Assembly (NCBI GenBank): GCA_029287275.1
Contig: JARFRL010000274.1
Location: 1-6,390, forward strand
From: Pontiella desulfatans
GTDB lineage: Bacteria; Verrucomicrobiota; Kiritimatiellia; Kiritimatiellales; Pontiellaceae
DNA length: 6,390 nt
Direction of reading: 5' to 3'
Shown: piece by piece, positions 1-6,390 of the stretch
Layout: each line of letters begins with the position of its first letter
Position numbering within the stretch: position 1 is the first letter of the stretch
Translations under genes and position numbers: made by a program
The notes under the pieces: generated by a model
Seen by the model: only the letters and a program-made list of their open reading frames with translations
What the model was told of the DNA's origin: nothing
Database searches by the model: none

Positions 1-471
1 CCCTTTCCGGAGGATTACGAGCTGTGGTTGCGCTGGATGGCCCACGGCGTCGCGGCCGCGAAGGTCGACGCGGAGCTCGTCACCTGGAACGATCCGCCCG
101 ATCGCCTGTCGCGGACGGACGAACGCTACCACGTCGACGCCTTCTACCAAACCAAGGCGGAATATCTCCTCCAATGGCTGCGAGCGCGCAACCCCCACCA
201 CCCCGACGTCGTTGTTTGGGGCGCGGGACGCGTCACGCGCAAACGGGTGGAGATCTTGAAGAAGCTGGGCTTGCGAGTGACCGCGTACATCGACCTGAAA
301 GAGCGCTCGTTGGACTGCGGCACGCCCGTCCTTCACCACAACGACCTCCCCGCGGCCGGAAGCTGCTTCGTGCTTTCCATGGTGGCCAACCGCGGCGCGC
401 GCGGGAAAATCCGGCGTTTTCTGAATCAGCGCGGCTATAAAGAAGGCGAGAACTGCGTCTTCGCCGCATGA
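1..471 (+). CDS. C-terminal part of a probable family 2 glycosyltransferase with an extra C-terminal domain (5' truncated)
   Basis: The frame is open from base 1 and ends at TGA 469-471, so 156 residues of the C-terminus are visible and the true start is upstream of the window. An in-frame ATG at 37 is internal, because coding continues above it. The first residues, PFPEDYELWLRW, look like the acidic 'ED..LW.R' segment that closes the catalytic domain of GT-A fold, family 2 glycosyltransferases. They are followed by a WNDPPDRLSR segment (about residues 30-39) that I associate with bacterial members of this group. Residues 70-100 then start a second domain: a hydrophobic strand (DVVVWGAGR, W73-R77), a basic helix, and another strand (VTAYIDL). 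This is a Rossmann-like beta-alpha-beta pattern. The likely role is sugar transfer during surface polysaccharide or glycan synthesis; donor and acceptor cannot be read. A 192-base gap separates it from the next gene, and it seems functionally unrelated to that operon. Family assignment is moderate because the DxD catalytic region is outside the window. Confidence 0.72.
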   Translation, partial: PFPEDYELWLRWMAHGVAAAKVDAELVTWNDPPDRLSRTDERYHVDAFYQTKAEYLLQWLRARNPHHPDVVVWGAGRVTRKRVEILKKLGLRVTAYIDLKERSLDCGTPVLHHNDLPAAGSCFVLSMVANRGARGKIRRFLNQRGYKEGENCVFAA

Positions 472-499
472 CATATTTGTACTTCCTTAAATCATTAAA

Positions 500-517
500 T
501 ACGTATATGTATGCGTA
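500..517. repeat. Imperfect inverted repeat in the AT-rich block
   Basis: TACGTATA and TATGCGTA pair as an 8-base stem with one G-T wobble (T504-G513) around a two-base centre; sterically this is a 7-base stem with a 4-base loop. It includes most of the perfect 8-base palindrome ATACGTAT at 499-506. It starts 29 bases after the glycosyltransferase stop. It could be a weak terminator hairpin or a protein-binding site, but the stem is AT-rich and no T-run follows, so an intrinsic terminator is unlikely. AT-rich sequence makes such repeats fairly easy to find by chance. Confidence 0.3.
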
Positions 518-606
518 AATAAAACCCGCTCATGTTCCGCCTCGCGAACCGCCTGGACTTATCTATCGTTTTTAGAGTGTTTTATGAGACAACGGAAGTT
601 TCCTTG

Positions 607-616
607 TCCGCGCGGA
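607..616. repeat. Perfect 10-base palindrome upstream of the operon
   Basis: TCCGCGCGGA is a perfect palindrome whose right edge is 47 bases before the ATG at 664. A further imperfect pair, TTCC (600-603) and GGAA (614-617), overlaps it. The position would suit an operator or a leader hairpin. However, a 10-base palindrome is expected roughly once per thousand positions, so chance is a real explanation. Confidence 0.25.
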
Positions 617-651
617 ATTCGGATGGCATGCTTGATGCGTAAGAGGACGAC

Positions 652-656
652 GAGGA
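652..656 (+). promoter_or_regulatory. Ribosome binding site deciding the ATP-grasp start
   Basis: GAGGA at 652-656 lies seven bases before the ATG at 664, an ideal spacing. A competing GTG at 658 is two codons upstream in the same frame; for that start GAGGA would be only one base away. A second GAGGA at 643-647 would serve the GTG with a 10-base spacing. The ATG is preferred for its codon and better spacing; the difference is only two residues. Confidence 0.55.
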
Positions 657-663
657 TGTGACA

Positions 664-2127
664 ATGAATTTTGAAGGCTATGAAACGGAAGGTTTTTTCG
701 ATGAGCTGTTTGATAACCAGGGACTGGCGCGCGACAGCGCCCGGTTGCTTGTAAACGCCATCGAACGCTTGCCGCCGGGCGATTTGCTCAAGCGGCAGGA
801 AGCCAGCGAGCTCGCCATGCACAGCATGGGGATCACGTTCAACGTGTACGGTTCCGGAGAAGGAACCGAGCGCGCCATACCGTTCGACATCGTGCCGCGG
901 ATTATCGACGGCGCGGAATGGGATGTCGTTGAAACCGGATTGAAGCAGCGGATCAAGGCCGTTAACCGGTTCATCGACGACATTTACCACGAGCGGAAAA
1001 TCATCGCGGACGGCGTGGTGCCCGAATGGCTCTTCACCTCCTCCAAGGGCTACCTGCCCCAATGCCAGGACCTCAATCCGCCCAAAGGCGTATGGGCGCA
1101 CGTGACCGGCACCGATCTGGTCCGCGATGAAAACGGAACGTTCTTCGTTTTGGAAGACAACCTGCGCGTGCCCTCCGGCGTCTCCTATGTGTTGCTCAAC
1201 CGCACCTTGATGAAGCGCAACTTCCCCGAGGTGTTTCATAAAAGCCAAGTGCGCCGCGTGGTGGACTATCCCGACCAATTCATGAAAATGCTGCACCGCG
1301 TGGCGCCCGAGGGCGTCAGCCGCCCCAACGTCGCGGTGCTCACGCCGGGCGTGTACAACTCCGCCTACTTCGAGCACGCTTTTCTGGCGCGGCAAATGGG
1401 CGCGTTGCTCGTCGAGGGGCGCGACCTGGTGTACGACGGAAAACACATCTGCGCGCGAACGGTGGAAGGGCTCCAGCGGATCGACGTCATTTATCGCCGC
1501 GTCGACGACGATTTTCTGGATCCGGAGGTGTTCCGGTCCGATTCCTCCTTGGGATGCCCCGGCATGATGAAGGCCTTCCGCGACGGCACGCTGACCCTCG
1601 CGAACGCGCCGGGCACCGGCGTCGCGGACGACAAGGTGGTCTACGCGTTCGTGCCGGACATGATCCGCTACTATCTCGGCGAGGAGCCCCTGTTGCCGAA
1701 CGTGCCCACCCACCTTTGCTGCGAGCCCGAGGCGCTGGAATACACGCTGGACAATCTCGAGAAGCTCGTCGTTAAACCCGCGAGCGAATCCGGCGGCTAC
1801 GGCATGCTGATCGGCCCGCGCTCCACGGAAGCCGAACGAAACGAGTTCGCCAAATCGCTGCGCGCCGACCCGCGCAACTACATCTCGCAACCCACCCTCG
1901 CGCTTTCCCGCGCGCCCGTCGTGGTCGACAACCATTTCGAAGGCCGCCACCTCGATTTGCGGCCCTACATTTTGCATAGCGGCGACGACTCCTACGTGCT
2001 GCCGGGCGGCCTCACCCGCGTCGCCCTCAAGAAAGGCTCGCTCGTGGTCAACTCGTCGCAAGGCGGAGGAACCAAAGACACCTGGGTGGTCGATCACGCC
2101 GCGAAACCGGAGGTCGCGTCATGCTGA
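664..2127 (+). CDS. Circularly permuted ATP-grasp protein (CP_ATPgrasp type 2, DUF404/DUF407 family)
   Basis: The protein is 487 residues, the usual length for a stand-alone member of this family. It is predicted to be an ATP-dependent carboxylate-amine ligase that forms a peptide-like amide bond through an acyl-phosphate; substrates are unknown. Recognisable family segments run in order: GITFNVYG and IPFDIVPRII near the N-terminus, LEDNLRVPSGVSY (163-175), LTPGVYNSAYFEHAF, RRVDDDFLDP (278-287), GTGVADDK (317-324), the ATP-binding lysine and glycine loop K371/SGGYG (376-380), DLRPYIL (431-437), GGLTRVA (448-454) and NSSQGGGTKDTW (463-474). The glycine loop near the C-terminal end, after the acidic motifs, fits the circular permutation known for the family. 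No signal peptide or membrane segment is visible, so it should be cytoplasmic. It is the first gene of the operon; its stop overlaps the alpha-E start (ATGCTGA), implying translational coupling. Family assignment is secure; the reaction is inferred from the fold. Confidence 0.95.
   Translation: MNFEGYETEGFFDELFDNQGLARDSARLLVNAIERLPPGDLLKRQEASELAMHSMGITFNVYGSGEGTERAIPFDIVPRIIDGAEWDVVETGLKQRIKAVNRFIDDIYHERKIIADGVVPEWLFTSSKGYLPQCQDLNPPKGVWAHVTGTDLVRDENGTFFVLEDNLRVPSGVSYVLLNRTLMKRNFPEVFHKSQVRRVVDYPDQFMKMLHRVAPEGVSRPNVAVLTPGVYNSAYFEHAFLARQMGALLVEGRDLVYDGKHICARTVEGLQRIDVIYRRVDDDFLDPEVFRSDSSLGCPGMMKAFRDGTLTLANAPGTGVADDKVVYAFVPDMIRYYLGEEPLLPNVPTHLCCEPEALEYTLDNLEKLVVKPASESGGYGMLIGPRSTEAERNEFAKSLRADPRNYISQPTLALSRAPVVVDNHFEGRHLDLRPYILHSGDDSYVLPGGLTRVALKKGSLVVNSSQGGGTKDTWVVDHAAKPEVASC
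2109..2113 (+). promoter_or_regulatory. Ribosome binding site of the alpha-E gene, inside the ATP-grasp gene
   Basis: GGAGG lies seven bases before the ATG at 2121, an ideal Shine-Dalgarno match and spacing. It sits within the last codons of the ATP-grasp gene. Together with the ATGCTGA overlap, this supports coupled translation and fixes the start of the second gene. Confidence 0.7.
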
Positions 2128-3074
2128 GTCGAGTCGCCGACAGCATCTATTGGATGAGCCGCTACGTGGAGCGCGCCTCCAACACCGCGCGCTTTCTGGA
2201 AGTGAGTTACCACCTCAACCTCGACCTGCAGTTCGGCGGCGAGGAACAGTGGGCGCCGCTGGTGGAAATCACCGGCGACATGAAGCTGTTCAAGGCCCGC
2301 TACGGCGAGGCCTCCAGCGAGAACGTCATGCACTTTCTGATGTTCAACCCGGAATATCCCAACTCCATCGCCAACTGTCTGCAGTCGGCGCGGGCGAACG
2401 CGCAGGGCCTGCGCGAGGCGATGCCCTCGGAAATGTACGAGGAGATCAACGCGCTGGGCAAACTGGTTCCGGCCGCCTCGAAAGAGCGCGCCTTCTTCCA
2501 TAGCCGCGTCTTCGAGCTCTGCCGACAGGTCAAACGGGCCGGAATGATGCTCTCCGGCATCGTGTCCGAGACCATCGAACGCGGCCGCGGGTATCACCTC
2601 TGGCGACTGGGCGAGTTTCTCGAACGGGCCGACAAAACCTCGCGCTTGCTGCACGTGAAATACTTTTATCTCCTGCCGAAAATCGCGGACGTCGGCACGC
2701 CCATCGACGACATCCACTGGAACGCCCTGTTGCTTTCGCTCGACGCCCGCGAAGCCTACTACCGCACGCACGGGCTGGTGAATCATGAAAACGTCATCGA
2801 CATGATCGTGCTCGACAAAGGGTTCCCGCGCGCCATTCTGTTCTGCCTGCGCGCCGCGCTGGACAGCCTGAACCGCATCACGCGCGACGTTCCCGCCGAG
2901 CCGCACGTTCAGCTGGCCGCGCTCTGCGAACGGTTGGACAACATGACCGCGCGGGAAATCATCGACATCGGGCTCAACGAATTCATCGACGAACTGCAAC
3001 TCGACATCAACGGCGTGAACAACTCGATTTTCACCCATTTCAACACCGCGCCGGCGCCGCCGGTTGGAGCGTGA
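2121..3074 (+). CDS. Alpha-E domain protein (DUF403 family)
   Basis: The protein has 317 residues, the normal length for the alpha-E family, and is predicted to be almost entirely alpha-helical. The start is supported by a strong GGAGG and by the family's characteristic N-terminus (MLSRVADSIYWMSRYVERA). The same helical signature recurs at residues 161-175 (LGEFLERADKTSR), so the protein looks like an internal duplication: E17-R18-A19, T22 and R24 line up with E168-R169-A170, T173 and R175. There is no signal peptide or transmembrane segment. The family almost always travels with the permuted ATP-grasp ligase, either beside it or fused to it, and has been predicted to take part in a peptide-ligation or peptide-tagging pathway. 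It could be a scaffold, substrate-binding subunit or enzyme; the sequence does not decide. The conserved, regularly spaced Glu/Arg/Asp residues suggest an active or binding site (inference). It is separated from the next start by four bases. Confidence 0.95.
   Translation: MLSRVADSIYWMSRYVERASNTARFLEVSYHLNLDLQFGGEEQWAPLVEITGDMKLFKARYGEASSENVMHFLMFNPEYPNSIANCLQSARANAQGLREAMPSEMYEEINALGKLVPAASKERAFFHSRVFELCRQVKRAGMMLSGIVSETIERGRGYHLWRLGEFLERADKTSRLLHVKYFYLLPKIADVGTPIDDIHWNALLLSLDAREAYYRTHGLVNHENVIDMIVLDKGFPRAILFCLRAALDSLNRITRDVPAEPHVQLAALCERLDNMTAREIIDIGLNEFIDELQLDINGVNNSIFTHFNTAPAPPVGA
3066..3069 (+). promoter_or_regulatory. Probable ribosome binding site of the transglutaminase/DUF2126 gene
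   Basis: GGAG lies nine bases upstream of the ATG at 3079, inside the last codons of the alpha-E gene. The match is short, but the start is independently supported by the family-typical N-terminus (MAIRIALHHKTEYHYDRL). Confidence 0.5.
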
Positions 3075-3078
3075 TCCC

Positions 3079-6000
3079 ATGGCCATTCGAATCGCGCTGC
3101 ACCACAAAACCGAATACCACTACGATCGGCTCGCGGAACTCGGTCCGCAAATCATCCGGTTGCGCCCCACCCCGCACTGCCGCACGCCGATCGTCAGCTA
3201 TTCGCTGAAGATCGAGCCGGACGACCACTTCCTCAACTGGCAGCAGGACCCGCAAAGCAACTGGCTGGCGCGCCTGCTGATCAACCAACCGACGCGGAAA
3301 TTCAGCATGGAGGTCGATCTCGTCGCCGATCTGATGCCCATCAATCCATTCGATTTCTTCCTCGAGGAAGACGCGGAAACCTATCCGTTCGAATATCCCT
3401 ACAAACTCCGCCGCGAACTGCGCTCCTACTTTTCCAAACAGCGCGTGCAGCCGCTCTTTCAGGCATTCCTCGAATCGATCGACACCACGGAAATCCGCAG
3501 CATTGAATTTCTGGCGCTGGTCAACGAGAAGGTCAACTCCAGCCTCGAATACACGCTGCGCATGGATCCGGGCATCTACACCCCCGAGCGGACCTTGCGC
3601 GAGGGCAAAGGAAGTTGCCGCGACTTCGCGTGGTTGCTGGTTCATCTTTTTCGACGGCTTGGACTCGCGGCGCGCTTCGTCTCCGGCTATTCCATCCAAC
3701 TGGCGGCCGACGAGAAGCCGGTCGACCCGAACGCGCCCGCCGGCGTGACCAAAGACGTCTGCGATCTCCACGCCTGGTGCGAGGTCTACCTGCCCGGCGC
3801 GGGCTGGGTCGGACTCGACGCCACCAGCGGGCTCTTCTGCGGCGAAGGCCATATTCCGCTCGCCACCTCGGCCGACGCCCGCGGCGCGTCGCCCCTCGAA
3901 GGCGGCATCTCCGAATGCAACACCGAATTCAACGTCGAAATGTCCGTCACGCGCATTCACGAGGATCCGCGCGTCACCAAGCCCTACACCGACGGGCAGT
4001 GGGAAGCGGTCGTCGAACTCGGCGACAAGGTCGACCAACGGCTGATCGCGGGCGACGTCCGCTTGAGCATGGGCGGCGAACCGACTTTCATTTCCGGCAC
4101 CGATCTTGAAGGCGAGGAGTGGAACACCGGCGCGGTCGGCCCCACCAAGAAGCCGCTTTCGGAAAAACTGATCCGGCGGTTGCGCGCGCGCTTCGGCCCC
4201 AAGGGGCTGCTGCATTACGGACAGGGAAAATGGTATCCCGGCGAACCCCTGCCGCGCTGGGCGCTCGGGCTCTACTGGCGCAAAGACGGGCAACCCATCT
4301 GGGCCAACGACGAGCTGCTCGGCAGCGAAAACGAAGCGTATGGATACACCTGGAAAGACGCGCTCGCGCTCACCGAAGAGCTGACCCGCCAGATCGGCGT
4401 CGACCGCTCCTACATCAATCCGGCCTACGAAGACCCGGTTAAATTCTCCCTCCGCGAACGTGAACTCCCGGTCAACGTGGATCCGCTCGACAGCAAACTC
4501 GACGACCCGCAGGAACGCCAGCAGTTGCTGAAGGTGTTCGACCGCGGACTCAACACGCCGATCGGCTACATCCTGCCCCTGCAACGCGCCTTCGAAAAAG
4601 ACGGCCCCACCTGGCAGAGCGGCCTGTGGATGCTGCGCGGCAAACAGCTGTATCTCGTGCCCGGCGACTCGCCCATGGGATTGCGCCTGCCGCTCGAAAG
4701 CCTCCCGTGGGCCAAAAAAGAGGATCGGCCCGTTATCGGAACCTCCGACCCCTCCGGCTATCGCCCGGCGCTACCAAGCCGCCGCGCCATGGTGGTTTCG
4801 CAGAAACAGGGCGACGCCCCGCGCGATTCCGGCGTTTTCGAGTCGAACGAACAGACGTCGCACGAGCTCCCGCAGGACCGCCTGCCGGAAAGCGGCCAGT
4901 CCGCCTCTTGGGTGGTTCGCACCGCGTTGTGCGTGGAATGCCGCGACGAGCGACTTTACGTTTTCATGCCGCCGGCCGAAAGCATCGAGGACTATCTCGA
5001 CCTGATCGCCGCGGTCGAGCACGCCGCGGAAATCACCGGCACGCCGGTGCTGATCGAAGGCTATGCTCCGCCCCACGACCCGCGGATCGAGTACATGAAG
5101 GTCACCCCCGACCCCGGCGTGATCGAGGTCAACATTCAGCCCGCCTATTCCTGGCGCGAGATGATCAACAACACCACCGTGCTGTATCAGGAAGCGCGGG
5201 AATGGTTGCTGCGCACCGACAAGTTCCAGGTCGATGGCCGGCATACCGGCACCGGCGGCGGAAACCACGTGGTGGTGGGCGGCGCGACCCCCGCCGACTC
5301 GCCCTTCCTGCGGCGGCCCGATCTATTGAAATCGCTGATCGGCTACTGGATGAACCACCCGTCGTTGAGCTACCTGTTCAGCGGACTCTTCCTGGGCCCC
5401 ACGTCGCAGGCGCCGCGGGTCGATGAAGGTCGGCCGGACGCGGCCTACGAAATGGAGCTCGCGTTCAAACAGATTCCGAACATGAATGAAGCGTCCATTC
5501 CGCCGTGGCTGGTCGACCGCGTCTTCCGCCACCTGCTCACCGACCTCACCGGCAACACCCACCGCGCCGAGTTCTGCATCGACAAGATGTTCTCGCCTGA
5601 CAGCGCCACCGGCAGACTCGGCCTCGTGGAATTTCGCGGCTTCGAAATGCCGCCCCACGCCCAAATGAGCCTCGCCCAACAACTGCTCCTGCGGGCCCTG
5701 ATCGTGCACTTCTGGGAAAAGCCCTACGAGGCGCCGCTCACCCGCTGGCTCACCAATCTGCACGACCGCTTCATGCTGCCGCATTTCCTGTGGGCGGACT
5801 TCCTCGACATCCTCGGGGACCTGACGCGCGCCGGCTACCCCTTCGACCCGCTGTGGTACGAGGCGCAGCGCGAGTTCCGCTTTCCCTTCTACGGCGCCGT
5901 CGAGTCTGAGGGCGTGCGGATCGAGCTGCGCCAGGCGATCGAACCGTGGCTGGTGCTCGGCGAGGAAGCGGGCGGCGGCGGCACCGCGCGCTATGTGGAC

Positions 6001-6360
6001 TCCTCGCTCGAACGGCTGCAGGTGAAGGTCAGCGGGCAGAACGAACAGCGCCACGCCATCGCCGTCAACGGCATCGAGGTTCCGCTCACGCCCACCGATC
6101 AGCCGGGCGTGTACGTCGCGGGCGTCCGCTACCGCGCCTGGCAGCCACCGAGTTGCCTGCATCCGACCATCCCGGTGCATGCGCCGCTCGTGCTGGATCT
6201 TTTCGATCGCCGGCACGGGCGTGCCGTGGGCGGTTGTACCTACCATGTCAGCCATCCCGGGGGCAGGAGCCACGAGAGCTTCCCCGTGAACGCATTGGCT
6301 GCGGCGACCCGTCGTGCGGAGCGATTCGAGCCAATCGGGCACACCCCGGGTCCGTTGTCC
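3079..6360 (+). CDS. Transglutaminase-like / DUF2126 (permuted glutamine-synthetase-like ligase) fusion protein, 3' truncated by contig end
   Basis: The frame is open without a stop from ATG 3079 to the end of genomic sequence, giving 1,094 visible residues; family members are about 1,100-1,140, so only a short C-terminal tail should be missing. Residues 1 to ~85 form the bacterial transglutaminase N-terminal domain. Residues ~150-260 are the transglutaminase core with an intact papain-like triad: C180 (GKGSCRDFAW), H231 (DLHAWCEVY) and D247 (GLDATSG). From about residue 300 the DUF2126 region follows: MGGEPTF (331-337), GQGKWYPGEPLPRW (381-394), a hydrophilic linker (~547-612), ALCVE, IEVNIQP (682-688), GRHTGTGGGNH (720-730), VEFRGFEMPPH (850-860) and a C-terminal HVSHPGGRS segment. 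DUF2126 has been interpreted as a circularly permuted glutamine-synthetase-like COOH-NH2 ligase. E683/N685, the GGGNH loop and E851-x-R853 resemble its metal, ATP and substrate motifs (my inference). The chain would thus carry both an amide-cleaving or transferring domain and an amide-forming one. It is cytoplasmic by appearance. The last ten in-frame codons of the window are sequencing adapter and must not be counted. Confidence 0.93.
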
Positions 6361-6390
6361 CTGTCTCTTATACACATCTCCGAGCCCACG
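6361..6390. other. Sequencing adapter contamination (Nextera/Tn5)
   Basis: CTGTCTCTTATACACATCT (6361-6379) is the 19-base Tn5 mosaic end used in Nextera libraries, and CCGAGCCCACG (6380-6390) is the start of the index-side adapter that normally follows it. The contig therefore ends in untrimmed read-through, not genomic DNA. In frame it adds the spurious tail LSLIHISEPT to the DUF2126 protein. On the reverse strand it supplies an artificial start (MYKRQ) to a long antisense frame. Confidence 0.97.

Larger units (their letters stand above)
472..663. other. Intergenic region with an AT-rich block, probable site of operon promoter
   Basis: This 192-base gap separates the glycosyltransferase stop from the three-gene operon. 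Bases 472-524 are only about 23% GC (12 of 53), in sharp contrast to the GC-rich genes on both sides; the rest returns gradually to high GC. I see no convincing small ORF, tRNA or GC-rich hairpin with a U-tract. No pair of -35/-10 boxes is good enough to call: TGGACT at 554-559 and TTTTAT at 580-585 each match the sigma-70 consensus at 4 of 6 but are 20 bases apart. By position, the promoter of the downstream operon should lie here; that is inference. Confidence 0.5.

Noticed and set aside
24..440. Plus-strand frame of 138 residues overlapping the glycosyltransferase end
   Set aside because: Arginine- and proline-rich composition typical of an out-of-frame read of GC-rich coding DNA; the competing frame is open from base 1 and shows family motifs.
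500..524. Intrinsic terminator after the glycosyltransferase
   Set aside because: The hairpin is AT-rich with a tiny loop and is followed by A-rich, not T-rich, sequence on the coding strand.
554..585. Sigma-70 promoter (TGGACT ... TTTTAT)
   Set aside because: Each box matches consensus at only 4 of 6, and the 20-base spacer is too long for confident assignment.
559..2097. Antisense reading frame of 512 residues opposite the ATP-grasp gene
   Set aside because: It is a by-product of G/C-biased third codon positions; the plus-strand frame matches a known family end to end, and the antisense protein is biased in composition (rich in V, H, A, R and G) with no recognisable motifs.
3040..4584. 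Antisense reading frame of 514 residues opposite the transglutaminase region, and a similar 337-residue one at 2094-3107
   Set aside because: Same cause; both mirror conserved plus-strand genes and span gene boundaries without any ribosome binding site or family motif.
4626..5426. Plus-strand frame of 266 residues inside the DUF2126 gene
   Set aside because: Arg/Ala/Pro-rich shadow frame within a gene whose own frame is uninterrupted and conserved.
5323..6375. Long antisense reading frame (350 residues) starting MYKRQ
   Set aside because: Its start codon and first residues lie in the Nextera adapter, and it runs opposite the strongly conserved DUF2126 coding region.
1..6390. CRISPR array, insertion sequence, tRNA or rRNA
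   Set aside because: No direct repeats at regular spacing, no transposase-like frame or terminal inverted repeats, and no structural-RNA signature was seen; coding sequence fills nearly all of the window. The Tn5 mosaic end at 6361-6379 is a library artefact, not a resident transposon.

Overview
The window is 6,390 bases of GC-rich bacterial DNA. It looks like the end of a short-read assembly contig. All genes read left to right. Codon third positions are strongly G/C-biased, and this opens long spurious antisense frames. The gene families present (circularly permuted ATP-grasp, alpha-E, transglutaminase/DUF2126) are widespread in Proteobacteria, Cyanobacteria, Planctomycetes and Verrucomicrobia. 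I can therefore say 'probably a GC-rich Gram-negative-type bacterium' but cannot name the phylum.

Layout: bases 1-471 are the C-terminal end of a gene that most resembles a family 2 glycosyltransferase with an extra C-terminal domain; its start lies outside the window. A 192-base gap follows (472-663). Its first ~53 bases are abruptly AT-rich (about 23% GC), and it holds two small inverted repeats. Then comes a tight three-gene operon: a circularly permuted ATP-grasp protein (664-2127), an alpha-E (DUF403) protein (2121-3074, overlapping the previous gene by 7 bases), and a very large transglutaminase + DUF2126 protein starting at 3079, four bases after the previous stop. The third gene is open to the end of the contig, with at least 1,094 codons and probably only a short tail missing.

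The operon matches most of a set predicted by comparative genomics to be a peptide-synthesis or peptide-tagging system: a permuted ATP-grasp ligase, a permuted glutamine-synthetase-like ligase (the DUF2126 part), the alpha-helical alpha-E protein, and an NTN-hydrolase peptidase related to proteasome subunits. The first three are here, together with a transglutaminase-like protease/transferase fused to the second ligase. The NTN-hydrolase is not in the window and could lie past the contig end. To my knowledge the substrate and product are undetermined, so the biochemical role is inference.

The last 30 bases (6361-6390) are not genomic. They match the Nextera/Tn5 sequencing adapter (mosaic end followed by the start of the index-side adapter). 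Genomic sequence should be considered to stop at 6360.
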